From: Euryhalocaulis sp050486445
Lineage (GTDB): Bacteria; Pseudomonadota; Alphaproteobacteria; Caulobacterales; Maricaulaceae
Length of the DNA stretch: 64,000 nt
NCBI GenBank assembly: GCA_050486445.1
Contig: JBJHDH010000001.1
Span: forward strand, 62,001-126,000
Direction of reading: 5' to 3'
Below, one piece after another: positions 34,577 through 43,652 of this stretch. The translations under genes and the position numbers were made by a program. The notes beneath the pieces are model-generated. The model had not been told where the DNA came from, ran no database searches, and was given only the letters and a program-made list of their open reading frames with translations. The stretch's first letter is position 1. Each line of letters opens with the position of its first letter.

Positions 34577-35896
34577 CTAGACGTCGAACACGCCATTGGA
34601 GTCGCCGATCGATTCGGCCTCCAGACCCGCTTTCTGCACGATGGTCAGCAGCGTGTTGGCGTGCGGCGTGCCGCGCTCCGCGGCGATGTGCTTGCCGCGG
34701 CCCAAGGCCCCGGCCCCGCCGCCCAGAATGGCGGTCGGCAGCGGGTCGTGATTGTGCGCGTCCGAGTTCGCCATGTTCGATCCGTAAAGCAGGATCATGT
34801 TGTCGAGCAGCGAGTTCTCGCCATCCTCCATCTCCGCCAGCTTGGCGACATAGCGGGCGAAATGCTCGGTATTATAGGTCTGGATGCTCGCCAGACGGTC
34901 CAGCTTCTGCGGATTGTTCTGGTGATGCGACAGCGGGTGGAACGCATCCGAAACGCCAACCTGCGGGAAGGTCATATTGCTGACCTCCGACTGCGTCATC
35001 ATCGCGATCACGCGCGTCAGATTGGCCTGATAGGCCAGCGCCATCAGGTCGTACATCAGGTCCAGATGCTCGTCATAGTTGGTCGGCACGCCGACCGGAG
35101 CTTCCGGAAGCTGCATGGCGGAGAAGTCCTGATCGCCCATGCGCTGAACGCGGCGTTCGATCTCACGCACCGAGTCCAGATAGGCTTCCAGCCGCACGCG
35201 GTCCGTCGCGCCCAGAGTCTGCTTCAGCGACGTGGCGCTGTGCGCGACCTGGTCGAGCACGCTGCTGTATTGCTCCACGATCAGCGCACGCTCCTCGGCG
35301 GAGTCGCCCTCGCCAAACAGGCGATAGAACATCGTGCGCGGATTATATTCCATCGGCAGCGGCTGGCTCGGCGTGCGGAACGAAACCGTCATGCCGTAGG
35401 AACAGCCATAGGCGCGGTCGCAGGCGCCGGCGTTGCCGCCCTGCTCGGTGGCGAATTCCAGCGAGGGGAATTGCGTATCCTGGCCAAGCTGCCGGGCCAG
35501 CATCTGGTCGATGGTGACGCCGCCATAGGGCTCGTGGCTGATGCGCGGCTCAACCGCCGAAAGCCAGGTTCCGGGCACCACAGCGTGCGTCGGCGGCTTG
35601 TTGGCCGGCTGATTGCGCGTGCCGGTGATGACGGTCATCCGGTCCTTGTAGGCATCCAGCGGCGCCAGAATCTGCGGCAGGTCGTAATCATGGCCGGTCC
35701 CGGTCGGGGTCCAGCGATCCTCCACCGCCCCGTGCGGGAAGTAGACGAAGCCAAATTTGACCCGCGGCGCGGCCGGCGTGTTGGCCAGCGCGGTGCCGGC
35801 CGGAACCATCGCATCCAGGAACGGCAGCGCGACAGCCGCGCCGGCCCCGCGCAGCACCGTGCGCCGCGACAGGCTCTTCTTGGTGAGATTGAACAT
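34577..35896 (-). CDS. Tat-exported DUF1552 protein, cassette B
   Basis: A 439-residue DUF1552 protein with a twin-arginine signal (KKSLSRRTVLRGAGAAVALP). It keeps FGFVYFPHGAVEDRW, DSVREIERRVQRM, DAFHPLSHHQNNP and LLYGSNMANSDAHNHDPLP. CDRAYGCSYGMTV supplies two Cys that the cassette C copy lacks. The ATG at 35896 is seven bases after GGGAGG; ATGs at 35902 and 35911 are worse spaced. It lies 38 bases after the cytochrome gene and three before the ankyrin gene. Confidence 0.92.
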   Translation of the reverse strand: MFNLTKKSLSRRTVLRGAGAAVALPFLDAMVPAGTALANTPAAPRVKFGFVYFPHGAVEDRWTPTGTGHDYDLPQILAPLDAYKDRMTVITGTRNQPANKPPTHAVVPGTWLSAVEPRISHEPYGGVTIDQMLARQLGQDTQFPSLEFATEQGGNAGACDRAYGCSYGMTVSFRTPSQPLPMEYNPRTMFYRLFGEGDSAEERALIVEQYSSVLDQVAHSATSLKQTLGATDRVRLEAYLDSVREIERRVQRMGDQDFSAMQLPEAPVGVPTNYDEHLDLMYDLMALAYQANLTRVIAMMTQSEVSNMTFPQVGVSDAFHPLSHHQNNPQKLDRLASIQTYNTEHFARYVAKLAEMEDGENSLLDNMILLYGSNMANSDAHNHDPLPTAILGGGAGALGRGKHIAAERGTPHANTLLTIVQKAGLEAESIGDSNGVFDV

Positions 35897-35934
35897 CGTC
35901 ATGCCTCCCATTCTTACATCTAGCGCGGACGCTG

Positions 35935-38391
35935 CTATTGCAGCGCCGCCTCCTGCACCGGCGGGGCGTCCGGCGTTTCCTGCATCCGGAACTGGTCGCT
36001 GTTCACAATGCCCTTGACCAGAGCCGAAAACCGATAGTCGTCCTTTTCCGCCTCGCGCACGATCGCACGCACCGCGGGCATGTCGAGATGCTCCACCCCG
36101 CGGCCAAGCGCGAAGGTCATCATCTTCTCCGTCAGCGTCTGCACAAACTGGTCTGGCCGCGCCGCCAGCGCATTGCGGACATCGACCGGCCCGTTCAGCG
36201 CCACGCCGTCCGGCAACTCGCCCGAAGCGTCGATCGGCGCCCCCGCGAAGCGGTCGATATCGCGCCAGGAACCCAGAGCGTCGAAATTCTCCAGCGCCAG
36301 GCCCAGCGGGTCCATCACCGCGTGGCAGGAATAACAGTTCGGATCGGCGCGGTGGGCGACCATGCGCTCACGCACCGTCATCGGGCGCTCGCCCTCATCG
36401 GGCTCGACCAGCGCCTCCACATCCGGCGGCGGCGCGGCGGGCGGCGCGCCGATGATGTTTTCCAGAATGAACGCGCCGCGCAGCACCGGCGCCGTCCGGT
36501 TCGGATAGGACGACACCATCAGAACGCTGCCCTTGCCCAGCAGGCCAAAGCGGTTGGGATCGTCCAGCGTGATGCGGCGGAAACGGTCGCCCTTCACATC
36601 GGTGATGCCGTAATGCAGGGCCAGCGTTTCGTTCGCATAGGTCCAGTCGGCGGTGATGAAATCCATCACCGGACGGTCCTCGCGCACGATCGCGTTCACA
36701 AACAGCCGCATCTCCTCGCGGAAGGCGGATTTCAGCGCCGGCGTATAGTTCGGGAACATCGGCTCGTCCGGCGTGAACGCATCCAGACCGTTCACCTCCA
36801 GCCACTGGAAGGCGAAGGCGGTGGTCAGCGCCTCGGCCTTCGGATCGGCCAGCATCCGCTCCACCTGCGCGTTCAGCACGCGCGGCTCGCGCAGGCGGCC
36901 CTCTTCGGCGACGCTCAGCAATTCCGCATCGGGCACCGAGGACCAGATGAAGAAGCTGAGCCGCGACGCCAGCTCCAGATCGTCCAGCTCATAGACATCG
37001 CCGGGCTGCACGCCTTCCGGCGGCTGCGCCGTGCGGTACAGGAAGTTCGGGCTGGCCAGGATCGAGAACACGGCGTTCTGCACGCCCTCCTCGAACCCGC
37101 CGCGCTCGTGGCCGATATTATAGAAGGCCAGCGCATCGGCGAGATCGGTCTCGGTCGGCCGCTTGCGGAACGCCTGGGTCGCCAGGCTGGCGATGATCTC
37201 GCGCGCGCACGGCTCTTCTTCCGCCGCCGTTTCCGGATAGCAGACGAAAATCTTCTGCCGGCTGGGCGTCTCGCCCAAGCCGCGCGCCTCGAACGGGCCG
37301 CGCACCTCGACGCTGGAGACGAACGGGATGCGGTCATGGCCGCCGCCCGGGGTGAAGCCGCGCAGCCAGTTGTCCGACTCCGCGAATGTCTTGGCCAGGA
37401 AGGTGACGCCGATCCGGCGCGGCCCGGCCTCCAGTTCAATCGGGATATTCTTCAACCGCTCATTGATCGCGGTGACAGCCGGGGCCTGCTCCTGATCGAT
37501 GGCGCGCAGATCTTCCTCGCCGCCGATGCGAGTCTCGTAAACACGCACGCCGTCCACGGTGACGATCAGCGTGTGCTCGAACTCCATGGCCAGCACATAG
37601 CCGCCGGTCGCCATGTCGTTGATGCTCAGCACATAGTCGCCCGCGGAGGGCGCCTCATAGATGAACAGGTTGCCGCCGCGCGTGCCGGGGGGCAGGCCCT
37701 CGACATGAAACGCCTGGTTCACGCTGCGGTCAGCGCGCAGGATTTCAGCGGCTGGACGCGGCGCGGGATTGCCCACCGCGCGCACCGCGAGATTGCGCGC
37801 CGCGGAGATATACTGGTCGACAAAGGTCGGGGAGACCTGAAGCACCTCGGCGATCTTGTCGAAACCGTCGCTGATGTCGTCGCGCGGCAGCAGGGCGGCG
37901 GGGTTGACGTCCAGAGCCAGCAGATCGCGCACGGCGTTGGCGTATTCGGTCCGGTTCAGCCGTTGCAGCGGCACATGGCCGGCGTGCGGGCGGCTGGCGG
38001 CGGCATGGTCCAGATAGGCCTCCATCCAGCCGACAAAGGTTCCGATTTCCGCATCGCTGGGATGCACTTCGCCCGGCGGCGGCATCAGCCCGCCGCGCAG
38101 CTTGCGCACCGCTTCTTCCCAGATTTTGGATTCCGCATGCGCCTCGGCCGGATCCATAATGTCGAAGGCGACGCCGCCGGCCCATTCCTCGAAATTGTGA
38201 CACTCGACGCAATACTGGTTCAGAAAGCCGAACCGCTCATCCGCCTCGCCGAAACGCGGGAAGCTGCCCGGGTCGTAGGCGTGCGGATCGGCCGCGTGCG
38301 CGCCCACCGCGCCAAAGGCGGCGAGGGCCGCGCCCGTCATCAAGGCGGCGCCGGTCCGCGCAAGGCGGCGGAAAGGATCGGTTCTGGTCAT
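35935..38391 (-). CDS. Diheme DUF1587/1595/1592/1588/1585 cytochrome, cassette B
   Basis: An 818-residue secreted cytochrome with the same domain order as the cassette A protein. Haem c motifs are CVECH (in YCVECHNFEEWAGG) and CYSCH (in PNCYSCHAVMDPLG). Other blocks: LQRLNRTEYANAVRDLLAL, LASRLSFFIWSSVPDAELL, SSYPNRTAPVLRGAFILEN, RPDQFVQTLTEKMMTFALG. The signal peptide is preceded by an Arg-rich segment (DPFRRLARTGAALM). The ATG at 38391 is preferred over a GTG at 38403; neither has a strong ribosome site. It is 95 bases after MBL B1. Confidence 0.93.
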   Translation of the reverse strand: MTRTDPFRRLARTGAALMTGAALAAFGAVGAHAADPHAYDPGSFPRFGEADERFGFLNQYCVECHNFEEWAGGVAFDIMDPAEAHAESKIWEEAVRKLRGGLMPPPGEVHPSDAEIGTFVGWMEAYLDHAAASRPHAGHVPLQRLNRTEYANAVRDLLALDVNPAALLPRDDISDGFDKIAEVLQVSPTFVDQYISAARNLAVRAVGNPAPRPAAEILRADRSVNQAFHVEGLPPGTRGGNLFIYEAPSAGDYVLSINDMATGGYVLAMEFEHTLIVTVDGVRVYETRIGGEEDLRAIDQEQAPAVTAINERLKNIPIELEAGPRRIGVTFLAKTFAESDNWLRGFTPGGGHDRIPFVSSVEVRGPFEARGLGETPSRQKIFVCYPETAAEEEPCAREIIASLATQAFRKRPTETDLADALAFYNIGHERGGFEEGVQNAVFSILASPNFLYRTAQPPEGVQPGDVYELDDLELASRLSFFIWSSVPDAELLSVAEEGRLREPRVLNAQVERMLADPKAEALTTAFAFQWLEVNGLDAFTPDEPMFPNYTPALKSAFREEMRLFVNAIVREDRPVMDFITADWTYANETLALHYGITDVKGDRFRRITLDDPNRFGLLGKGSVLMVSSYPNRTAPVLRGAFILENIIGAPPAAPPPDVEALVEPDEGERPMTVRERMVAHRADPNCYSCHAVMDPLGLALENFDALGSWRDIDRFAGAPIDASGELPDGVALNGPVDVRNALAARPDQFVQTLTEKMMTFALGRGVEHLDMPAVRAIVREAEKDDYRFSALVKGIVNSDQFRMQETPDAPPVQEAALQ

Positions 38392-38486
38392 CGTCTCAGT
38401 CACTGTTTTTCCGGTCTCTTTTGGTTTCTTCCGGTTGTCTGCTGCGTTCGCGCCCTTCCGGCGCTTCCTCCTGGATCGTGCGCCGC

Positions 38487-39464
38487 CTAGATCGTGCTGA
38501 CGCGGCGATCCCCTCTGATATGGCCCCAGGTGCTGCGGTAGGAAAGGGTTACAAATTGTTCAGGATCACCCCATCGGTCGTCGAATTCGGCTGTTGGACG
38601 GGCCGCCAGCACCTCGGCGAAACCGTAACTTTTCCGCAGCATCTCGGCCAGCCGGGTCAGGATGGTCGAGTACATCTCGCGCTGTTCCTGTAAATCTGAA
38701 CGGGTAACGACAGGTCCGCGTTCCGGAACAAAGCGGGTTTCATCATCCGAAACCGCGATCAGCGCATCCAGTCCGTCGATCAGGCCGCCCAGCCAGCCGC
38801 CCGTGCCCCAGTCCAGCACCGGCCAGCCATCGGCGACGCCCACGCCGCCGCTGGCGATCACATTATATCCGGGAAAGCGTACATAGATGTCGCCATCGGT
38901 ATGCGGCTTCATCAGATAGGCGGCCTCGACCCCGCCCTCGCCGAAATCGCTCTCCCAGGTCTTGTAGAAGGTCTCGTTCGGGCGCGCCGCCTCAGGCAGC
39001 GGGCTGTAGGAGCGGTCCTGCCACCAGACGTGGAAATCATGGCTCAGCCACAGGCGCGTATTTTCGTGCGCCACGATCTTCGCGCCGGCCTCGCCCAGAA
39101 TCTGGTTCAGGCCGGTCTGCTCACGATGCCAATGGGTGTTGATCAGCGTCTTCACCCGGTCGCGGCCGGTTTCGCGATACAGAAAGTCCAGCAGCGCCGC
39201 CGCATGCGACTCCGGGCCGCCATCGACCAGAACCAGCCCGTCCGGCTCCACGCCCGCCACGACATTGAATCCCGGCCCGCCAACCGCCAGCAGGGACTCC
39301 CCGAACCGGGTGACAGCGAATTCCGGCGCGCCCTGCGCCCCTTGCGCAAAGGCCGGCCAGGGCGCGGCCAGCGAAACGGCGCCGCCCAGGGCCGCCTTCA
39401 GAAGATCACGCCGCTGCGGCGCCGCTTTCATCACCTGTCCTGTCCTCGTCTCGTTCGTCTTCAT
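38487..39464 (-). CDS. Tat-exported MBL-fold protein, HxHxEQ site, cassette B copy 1
   Basis: A 325-residue MBL-fold protein with a twin-arginine signal (APQRRDLLKAALGGAVSLAA). The metal motif reads THWHREQTGLN: the first two His are kept, but Asp-His has become Glu-Gln. AHENTRLWL and KPHTDGDIYV remain; the GHG block reads PERGP. The ATG at 39464 has GAGGG eight bases upstream; a TTG at 39482 would overlap the next gene. It starts 10 bases after the stop of MBL B2 and the two are tandem paralogues. Confidence 0.88.
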   Translation of the reverse strand: MKTNETRTGQVMKAAPQRRDLLKAALGGAVSLAAPWPAFAQGAQGAPEFAVTRFGESLLAVGGPGFNVVAGVEPDGLVLVDGGPESHAAALLDFLYRETGRDRVKTLINTHWHREQTGLNQILGEAGAKIVAHENTRLWLSHDFHVWWQDRSYSPLPEAARPNETFYKTWESDFGEGGVEAAYLMKPHTDGDIYVRFPGYNVIASGGVGVADGWPVLDWGTGGWLGGLIDGLDALIAVSDDETRFVPERGPVVTRSDLQEQREMYSTILTRLAEMLRKSYGFAEVLAARPTAEFDDRWGDPEQFVTLSYRSTWGHIRGDRRVSTI

Positions 39465-39474
39465 CGCCGCGCCC

Positions 39475-40401
39475 TCACGCAATCCGCATGCGGTGGCCGC
39501 GCATCTGTAACACCATGCCCCGATAGGTCAGGGCAAGGAAATGGCGCGAATCGCCCCACTGCGCCTCATACGGCGCAGTGGGACCAGCCTCGATCACCTC
39601 ATCCACGCTCTGACCCTGACGGATCAGGCGCAGAATGTCCTGCTGGATCGTCCCGAACATTGCGCGCTGCTCCAGAATGGAGGCACGCGGGACCAGCGGC
39701 CCGCTGGCCGGCAGGATGCGCGTGTTCTCGTCCGACAGGGCGGCAAGCGTGTCCAGCCCGTCCATCAGGCCGATGATCCAGCCGCCCGTGCCCCAGTCCA
39801 GAACCGGCCAGCCATCGGTGGATCCGACCCCGCCGGCGAGGATCACATTGTCGTCAGGAAAGTGAATATAGATGTCGCCGTCCGTATGGGCCTGCGCCAT
39901 GTAGCCCATCTCCACACCGTAATCGGGCAGCGCGTGGGTCTTGTAGAATGTCTCGTTCGGGCGCGCCGCCTCGGGCAGCGCGGCATAATGTGTATCCTGC
40001 CAGCGCACCCAGAAATCATGGCTCAGCCACAGGCGCGTATTTTCGTGCGCCACGATCTTCGCGCCCGCCTCGCCCAGCGCCAGATTCGAACCGGTCTGTT
40101 CGGGGTGCCAGTGGGTGTTGATCAGCGTGTGGATGCGCGTCTCGCCGGTTTCGCGGCGCACAAAGTCCAGCAATTGCGCGGAATGCGCGGCAAGACCGCC
40201 ATCGACCAGAATCAACCCGTCAGGCGTCGAAACCGCCGCGACATTGCCCCCGGCGCCGGAAATCCAGAGCAGGCGGGGCGAAAGCGGCCGGGCGCTCAGC
40301 ACAGCCGGCGCCGCCGCCAGGCCCGGAATCGGCGCGGCCGCGCACGCGGCGCCGGCCAGCGCCGTCCGCATCACGTCCCGCCGATTTGGCCTCATCCTCA
40401 C
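39475..40401 (-). CDS. Tat-exported MBL-fold protein, HxHxEQ site, cassette B copy 2
   Basis: A 308-residue MBL-fold protein with a twin-arginine signal (RPNRRDVMRTALAGAACAAA). Metal motif THWHPEQTGSN (Asp-His to Glu-Gln), then AHENTRLWLSHDFWV, QAHTDGDIYIHFP and PASGP in place of GHG. The B1 copy shares long stretches with it, such as VAHENTRLWLSHDF, VLDWGTGGW and PEAARPNETFYKT, so B1 and B2 are a recent tandem duplication. GTG at 40401 is ten bases after GGGAG; the ATG two codons later is the alternative. Confidence 0.87.
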   Translation of the reverse strand: MRMRPNRRDVMRTALAGAACAAAPIPGLAAAPAVLSARPLSPRLLWISGAGGNVAAVSTPDGLILVDGGLAAHSAQLLDFVRRETGETRIHTLINTHWHPEQTGSNLALGEAGAKIVAHENTRLWLSHDFWVRWQDTHYAALPEAARPNETFYKTHALPDYGVEMGYMAQAHTDGDIYIHFPDDNVILAGGVGSTDGWPVLDWGTGGWIIGLMDGLDTLAALSDENTRILPASGPLVPRASILEQRAMFGTIQQDILRLIRQGQSVDEVIEAGPTAPYEAQWGDSRHFLALTYRGMVLQMRGHRMRIA

Positions 40402-40435
40402 GGTTCCGGCTCTCCCAAGGCCATGAACAAGCCAC

Positions 40436-40500
40436 ACGCCTGTTATTTGAATATTTTATCACGGATCGCACTGAACGCGGGTTAAACCGGCGTCATCAAG
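40436..40500 (-). promoter_or_regulatory. AT-rich stretch, possible promoter for the tandem MBL genes of cassette B
   Basis: In the 142-base gap upstream of MBL B2, the minus strand reads GTGATAAAATATTCAAATAA, an island of AT in very GC-rich DNA, preceded by GTTTAACCCGCGTTCAGTG. It is positioned to drive the MBL/cytochrome/DUF1552/ankyrin genes separately from the flavoprotein genes. No clear -35/-10 pair at 17 bases was found, so this is only a candidate. Confidence 0.3.
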
Positions 40501-40543
40501 TGCGGCGCGCCGCCTCAGGTAAAAATCAGGCAAAACATGGAAA

Positions 40544-41038
40544 TCAGTTAAGAATCCAGCCGATCAGCCCGGCCGAATCCGGCGTTCCGGCCGCCAGCGC
40601 AGCACTCAGCAGGCGCGCTTGCGCCGCCAGCGCCGGATCGGCCGAATCCCGCGGCACAGGGCGCGCGCCCGGCGCGATTTCCAGATGCAGCCGCCGCCGC
40701 GTCTCGGCCGCCTGACCGCGCAGCACCAGCGAATCGGCCCAGGATGTGACGCCCATCAGCGGAACGCCATCGCGCAGAAACGGCGCGATCCGCGCCGCCC
40801 AGACGCGCACCGGATCGGATTGCGCCGGCAAAGTGAGCGAATACGCCCCCGCCGCGCGCGCCATGCGTAAAGCCGTCTCCGCCGGAATCTCCGCCCCGGT
40901 CACCAGCAGCGCCTGACCCGGCGCGGGCGTCTGGCTTGCCGCGAAACCCGCGCCCGGCGCCAGCGCGGAGAGCGCCGCGCCAGAGGCCAGAATCTGCCGC
41001 CGGTCCCAAAGGATACGCGGATCGAAATCGGCGCTCAT
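40544..41038 (-). CDS. Unrecognised exported protein downstream of the flavocytochrome genes
   Basis: A 164-residue protein that I do not recognise. The N-terminus WDRRQILASGAALSALAPGA looks like a twin-arginine signal. The mature part is short, Ala-rich and without Cys; it has ALLVTGAEIPAETALRMARA and LMGVTSWADSLVLRGQ. Its ATG overlaps the TGA of the cytochrome gene (ATGA), so it is co-translated with the flavoprotein and cytochrome and may be their export or assembly partner (inference). Confidence 0.7.
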   Translation of the reverse strand: MSADFDPRILWDRRQILASGAALSALAPGAGFAASQTPAPGQALLVTGAEIPAETALRMARAAGAYSLTLPAQSDPVRVWAARIAPFLRDGVPLMGVTSWADSLVLRGQAAETRRRLHLEIAPGARPVPRDSADPALAAQARLLSAALAAGTPDSAGLIGWILN

Positions 41039-41490
41039 GGCCGGGCTCCTTCCTGCTCCTGTGTCCGCGCGGTTTCGATCAGCCAGTCAGAAATGACGGC
41101 GATCTCCGCGTCCGACGCGTCGGCGCGGCTGATGCGCGGCATATTGCCAATGCCGTTGCGCACCGACGCGAGGATATAGTCCGGCGTCAGGAAGCCGCGG
41201 CGCTCCAGCATCGGATCGTTATCCGGATCGCGCTGCGCGATCAGGAACGTGCCCATGCCGCCAACCCGGTCGGCTTCGCGATGGCACATGGCGCATTTCT
41301 CGATGAACAGCGCCTCGCCCTCCGACGCGGCCAGTGCACGGCCGGTCGTGATCCCGGGCGTCACCGGCGGCGGCCCGCCGCCGCCAGCCTCCGCATCCGC
41401 CGCGCCCACGTCCGCGTCCGTCCGCGCCGCGTCGCCGCAGGCCGAAAGCGCCAGCAGCATCGCAGCCGCCATCATCGCCCGCGCACTCAT
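41035..41490 (-). CDS. c-type cytochrome lipoprotein, partner of the flavoprotein
   Basis: A 151-residue monohaem cytochrome. The start has a lipobox (MLLALSACGDAA), a Gly/Pro/Ala linker and a haem motif CAMCH (FIEKCAMCHREADRVGG); MPRISRADASDAE supplies the likely axial Met. It resembles the cytochrome subunit of p-cresol methylhydroxylase and eugenol hydroxylase (PchC/EhyA). ATGA overlap with the flavoprotein gene, and ATGA overlap with the next gene. It should take electrons from the flavin and pass them on at the membrane. Confidence 0.88.
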   Translation of the reverse strand: MSARAMMAAAMLLALSACGDAARTDADVGAADAEAGGGGPPPVTPGITTGRALAASEGEALFIEKCAMCHREADRVGGMGTFLIAQRDPDNDPMLERRGFLTPDYILASVRNGIGNMPRISRADASDAEIAVISDWLIETARTQEQEGARP

Positions 41491-43040
41491 GCGCGCGCCC
41501 CCTGCCCGGCGGCCCATACCCCGCTCTTGCCCGGCGCGAGAATCCCGTTCGGGTCCAGCGCGTCCTTCAGCCGCTCGTTCAGGCGCAACAGCGCGTGACC
41601 GTTGAAATCATAGGTGCCGGCGATCAGGTCCATATAGTCGATATGGGCGCGGTATTCGCCATAGCGCTGGGCGCTGGCGTCGGCCACCAGCGCCTCGAAC
41701 ATGCGGGTCACGCGCGCGACCATGTCCGGATCGTCCTTGTTGAACTGGATGGCGTTCACATTAGTGATGTGGCGCTCGCCCATGGCGAAGCTGCCCTGAT
41801 AGTCGTGATCGAATTCGTCATAGCGCGCCTTGGTGCGCCGCATCTGCGCCAGCGCGGCGTCGCCATTGGCGGGGATCGCCGGCGAATAGCCAATATGGCC
41901 GCCGCGCCCGCCATGCCAGTTCACGCTCTGGAGCGGCATGGTCATCGGCACGCCGGCCCAGGCGCTGTTTTCCTTCGGTTGACCCTGCGTCCAGGCGGCG
42001 TCGCGCACCGACAGCAGCTCGTGCTTCTCGAACGCTTCACGGATAATCCGCATCCTGGCGAGGTTCACATCCTCATAGCCATAGACGCGCATCGAAAGAC
42101 CCCACCAGCCGAGGCCGAACGTAGCCCGGATCCGGTCGATCACATCGTCCGGCACGCGGCCCGGCCCCTCATACCAGTCGGTGCGCCGCGTCAGCGCCGC
42201 GGCGGCGCGCATCCAGTTGCCAAAGCTGGGCGCCTGGATCAGCAGCCCTTCCTTGCGGAACCCGGCCACCAGATCGACGGCCCAGCCGAGATCGTCCATG
42301 TTCGGCAGTTCGATATCCATGCCATGCACGGCTTCGGGTTCTGGCATCAGCCACACGCCGGCCTTCGTCACCACGCCGAAATTCGACTGGAAGAACATGC
42401 CCTGCCAGTCCGGCCCGAAGCCGTAGGGGTGCAGGTTGAACAGCGGATTGCCGGCCATCGCGCCCATGCCGGTGCGCAGCATCTGGCCATCCGGCAGCAC
42501 CACTTCCAGCCCGTGGATTTTCGAGGCGTGCTCGCCGTATTCGGTATAGCCGACGCCGCGATCCAGCGCGTTGCCGACCACGCTGCCCCAGCTATTGCCC
42601 GGCACCGACAGCCACAGCGGAATATTGTTTGTCTGGATGTGATCGTAGAGATCGAAAAACCCGACGCCCGGCTCCAGCAGCGCGACGGCGTTTTCCACGT
42701 CGATCTCGATCTTTTTCATGCGCGAGAGATCGAGCACGACAGAGCCGCGCATCACCGGCGCGGCGCCGCCATAGCCAAAATTCTTGCCCCGGCTGATGAC
42801 CCAGAGCGGCGTGCGATGCTCATTCGCCAGCCGCACGATGGCCTGCACCTGCTCGGCTGTCTCCGGCGCCACGGCGGCGGCGGGCGCGTGCGCCGCCTCG
42901 TCCCATGCGAACTGGTCCAGATAGGTGTCGCGGTCCAGATCGGTGGCCAGCACCCAGTCGTCGCCGACCACGCCCGCAAAGGCGCGTAGCGCCGCTTCGA
43001 ATTGCTGGAGCGACAAGCCCTCCGGCAGGACAAGCTGCAT
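41487..43040 (-). CDS. VAO/PCMH-type FAD-linked oxidase (4-cresol dehydrogenase/vanillyl-alcohol oxidase family)
   Basis: A 517-residue flavoprotein. The FAD-binding half has SRGKNFGYGGAAPVM, LEPGVGFFDLYDHIQTN, VPGNSWGSVVGNALDRGVGY in two parts, LRTGMGAM and QSNFGVVTKAGVWLMPEP, all hallmarks of the vanillyl-alcohol oxidase family that oxidises para-substituted phenols. GRGGHIGYSPA lies where VAO has its covalent His422 and PCMH its Tyr384, so covalent FAD is possible. No signal peptide is visible, as in PchF, which is exported with its cytochrome. First gene of the run towards cassette B; the start follows GGGAGGGAAAG. Confidence 0.92.
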   Translation of the reverse strand: MQLVLPEGLSLQQFEAALRAFAGVVGDDWVLATDLDRDTYLDQFAWDEAAHAPAAAVAPETAEQVQAIVRLANEHRTPLWVISRGKNFGYGGAAPVMRGSVVLDLSRMKKIEIDVENAVALLEPGVGFFDLYDHIQTNNIPLWLSVPGNSWGSVVGNALDRGVGYTEYGEHASKIHGLEVVLPDGQMLRTGMGAMAGNPLFNLHPYGFGPDWQGMFFQSNFGVVTKAGVWLMPEPEAVHGMDIELPNMDDLGWAVDLVAGFRKEGLLIQAPSFGNWMRAAAALTRRTDWYEGPGRVPDDVIDRIRATFGLGWWGLSMRVYGYEDVNLARMRIIREAFEKHELLSVRDAAWTQGQPKENSAWAGVPMTMPLQSVNWHGGRGGHIGYSPAIPANGDAALAQMRRTKARYDEFDHDYQGSFAMGERHITNVNAIQFNKDDPDMVARVTRMFEALVADASAQRYGEYRAHIDYMDLIAGTYDFNGHALLRLNERLKDALDPNGILAPGKSGVWAAGQGARA

Positions 43041-43152
43041 CTTTCCCTCCCCCGCGCCGCCTTCTTCCGGTGCGCGCCGGGGCAGATTACACAGGCTTCA
43101 CGCAGCCGGCAAAATCAGGCTTTCATGCGCGGCTGAATAATGGGGAGAAGAC

Positions 43153-43650
43153 ATGACCGACTGGAACACCACGCCGCCGGGGCTGGAATTCGCCTTTGAG
43201 GTGCGGCTGAAATTCGAGCGCGCCGACAAGATTCCGGACACGCCCTTCGGCTTCACGCGCGGCGCGGTGTATCTGGACGAGGGCGAGTTCGACGGCCCCG
43301 ATATCAGGGGCAAGGCGATCCCCGCCTCGGGCGGCGACTGGGCCATCTTCCGCCCGGACGGCACGCTGCGGCTGGACGCGCGCTACATGCTGCAAGAGGA
43401 CGACGGCACGATCATCATGATCCACAATCAGGGTTATCTGTGGGGCCGCGAGCCGGACACGATGGCGAAACTCCGCGCCTTCGGTTTCGAGGGCGGGCCG
43501 GAAGTGGACCCGGACGAATATTATTTCCGCACCGCGCCGATTTTCGAGGCGCCCGTGGGCAAGCACGACTGGCTGACACGGCATCTGTTCATCGGCGTCG
43601 GCCGCCGCGTGCTCGGCGGCAACCGCATCCGCTATTTCAAGGTGCTGTAG
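43153..43650 (+). CDS. DUF3237 domain protein
   Basis: A 165-residue cytosolic protein of the DUF3237 family (LEFAFEVRLKFE, GFTRGAVYLDEGEFDGP, DWAIFRPDGTLRLDARYML, YYFRTAPIFEAP, HLFIGVGRR). The family is a beta barrel often found near aromatic and terpenoid catabolism genes; its role is not established. Divergent from the flavoprotein with 112 bases between starts, so the two probably share a control region. The ATG follows GGGGAGAAG. Confidence 0.9.
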   Translation: MTDWNTTPPGLEFAFEVRLKFERADKIPDTPFGFTRGAVYLDEGEFDGPDIRGKAIPASGGDWAIFRPDGTLRLDARYMLQEDDGTIIMIHNQGYLWGREPDTMAKLRAFGFEGGPEVDPDEYYFRTAPIFEAPVGKHDWLTRHLFIGVGRRVLGGNRIRYFKVL

Positions 43651-43652
43651 AC

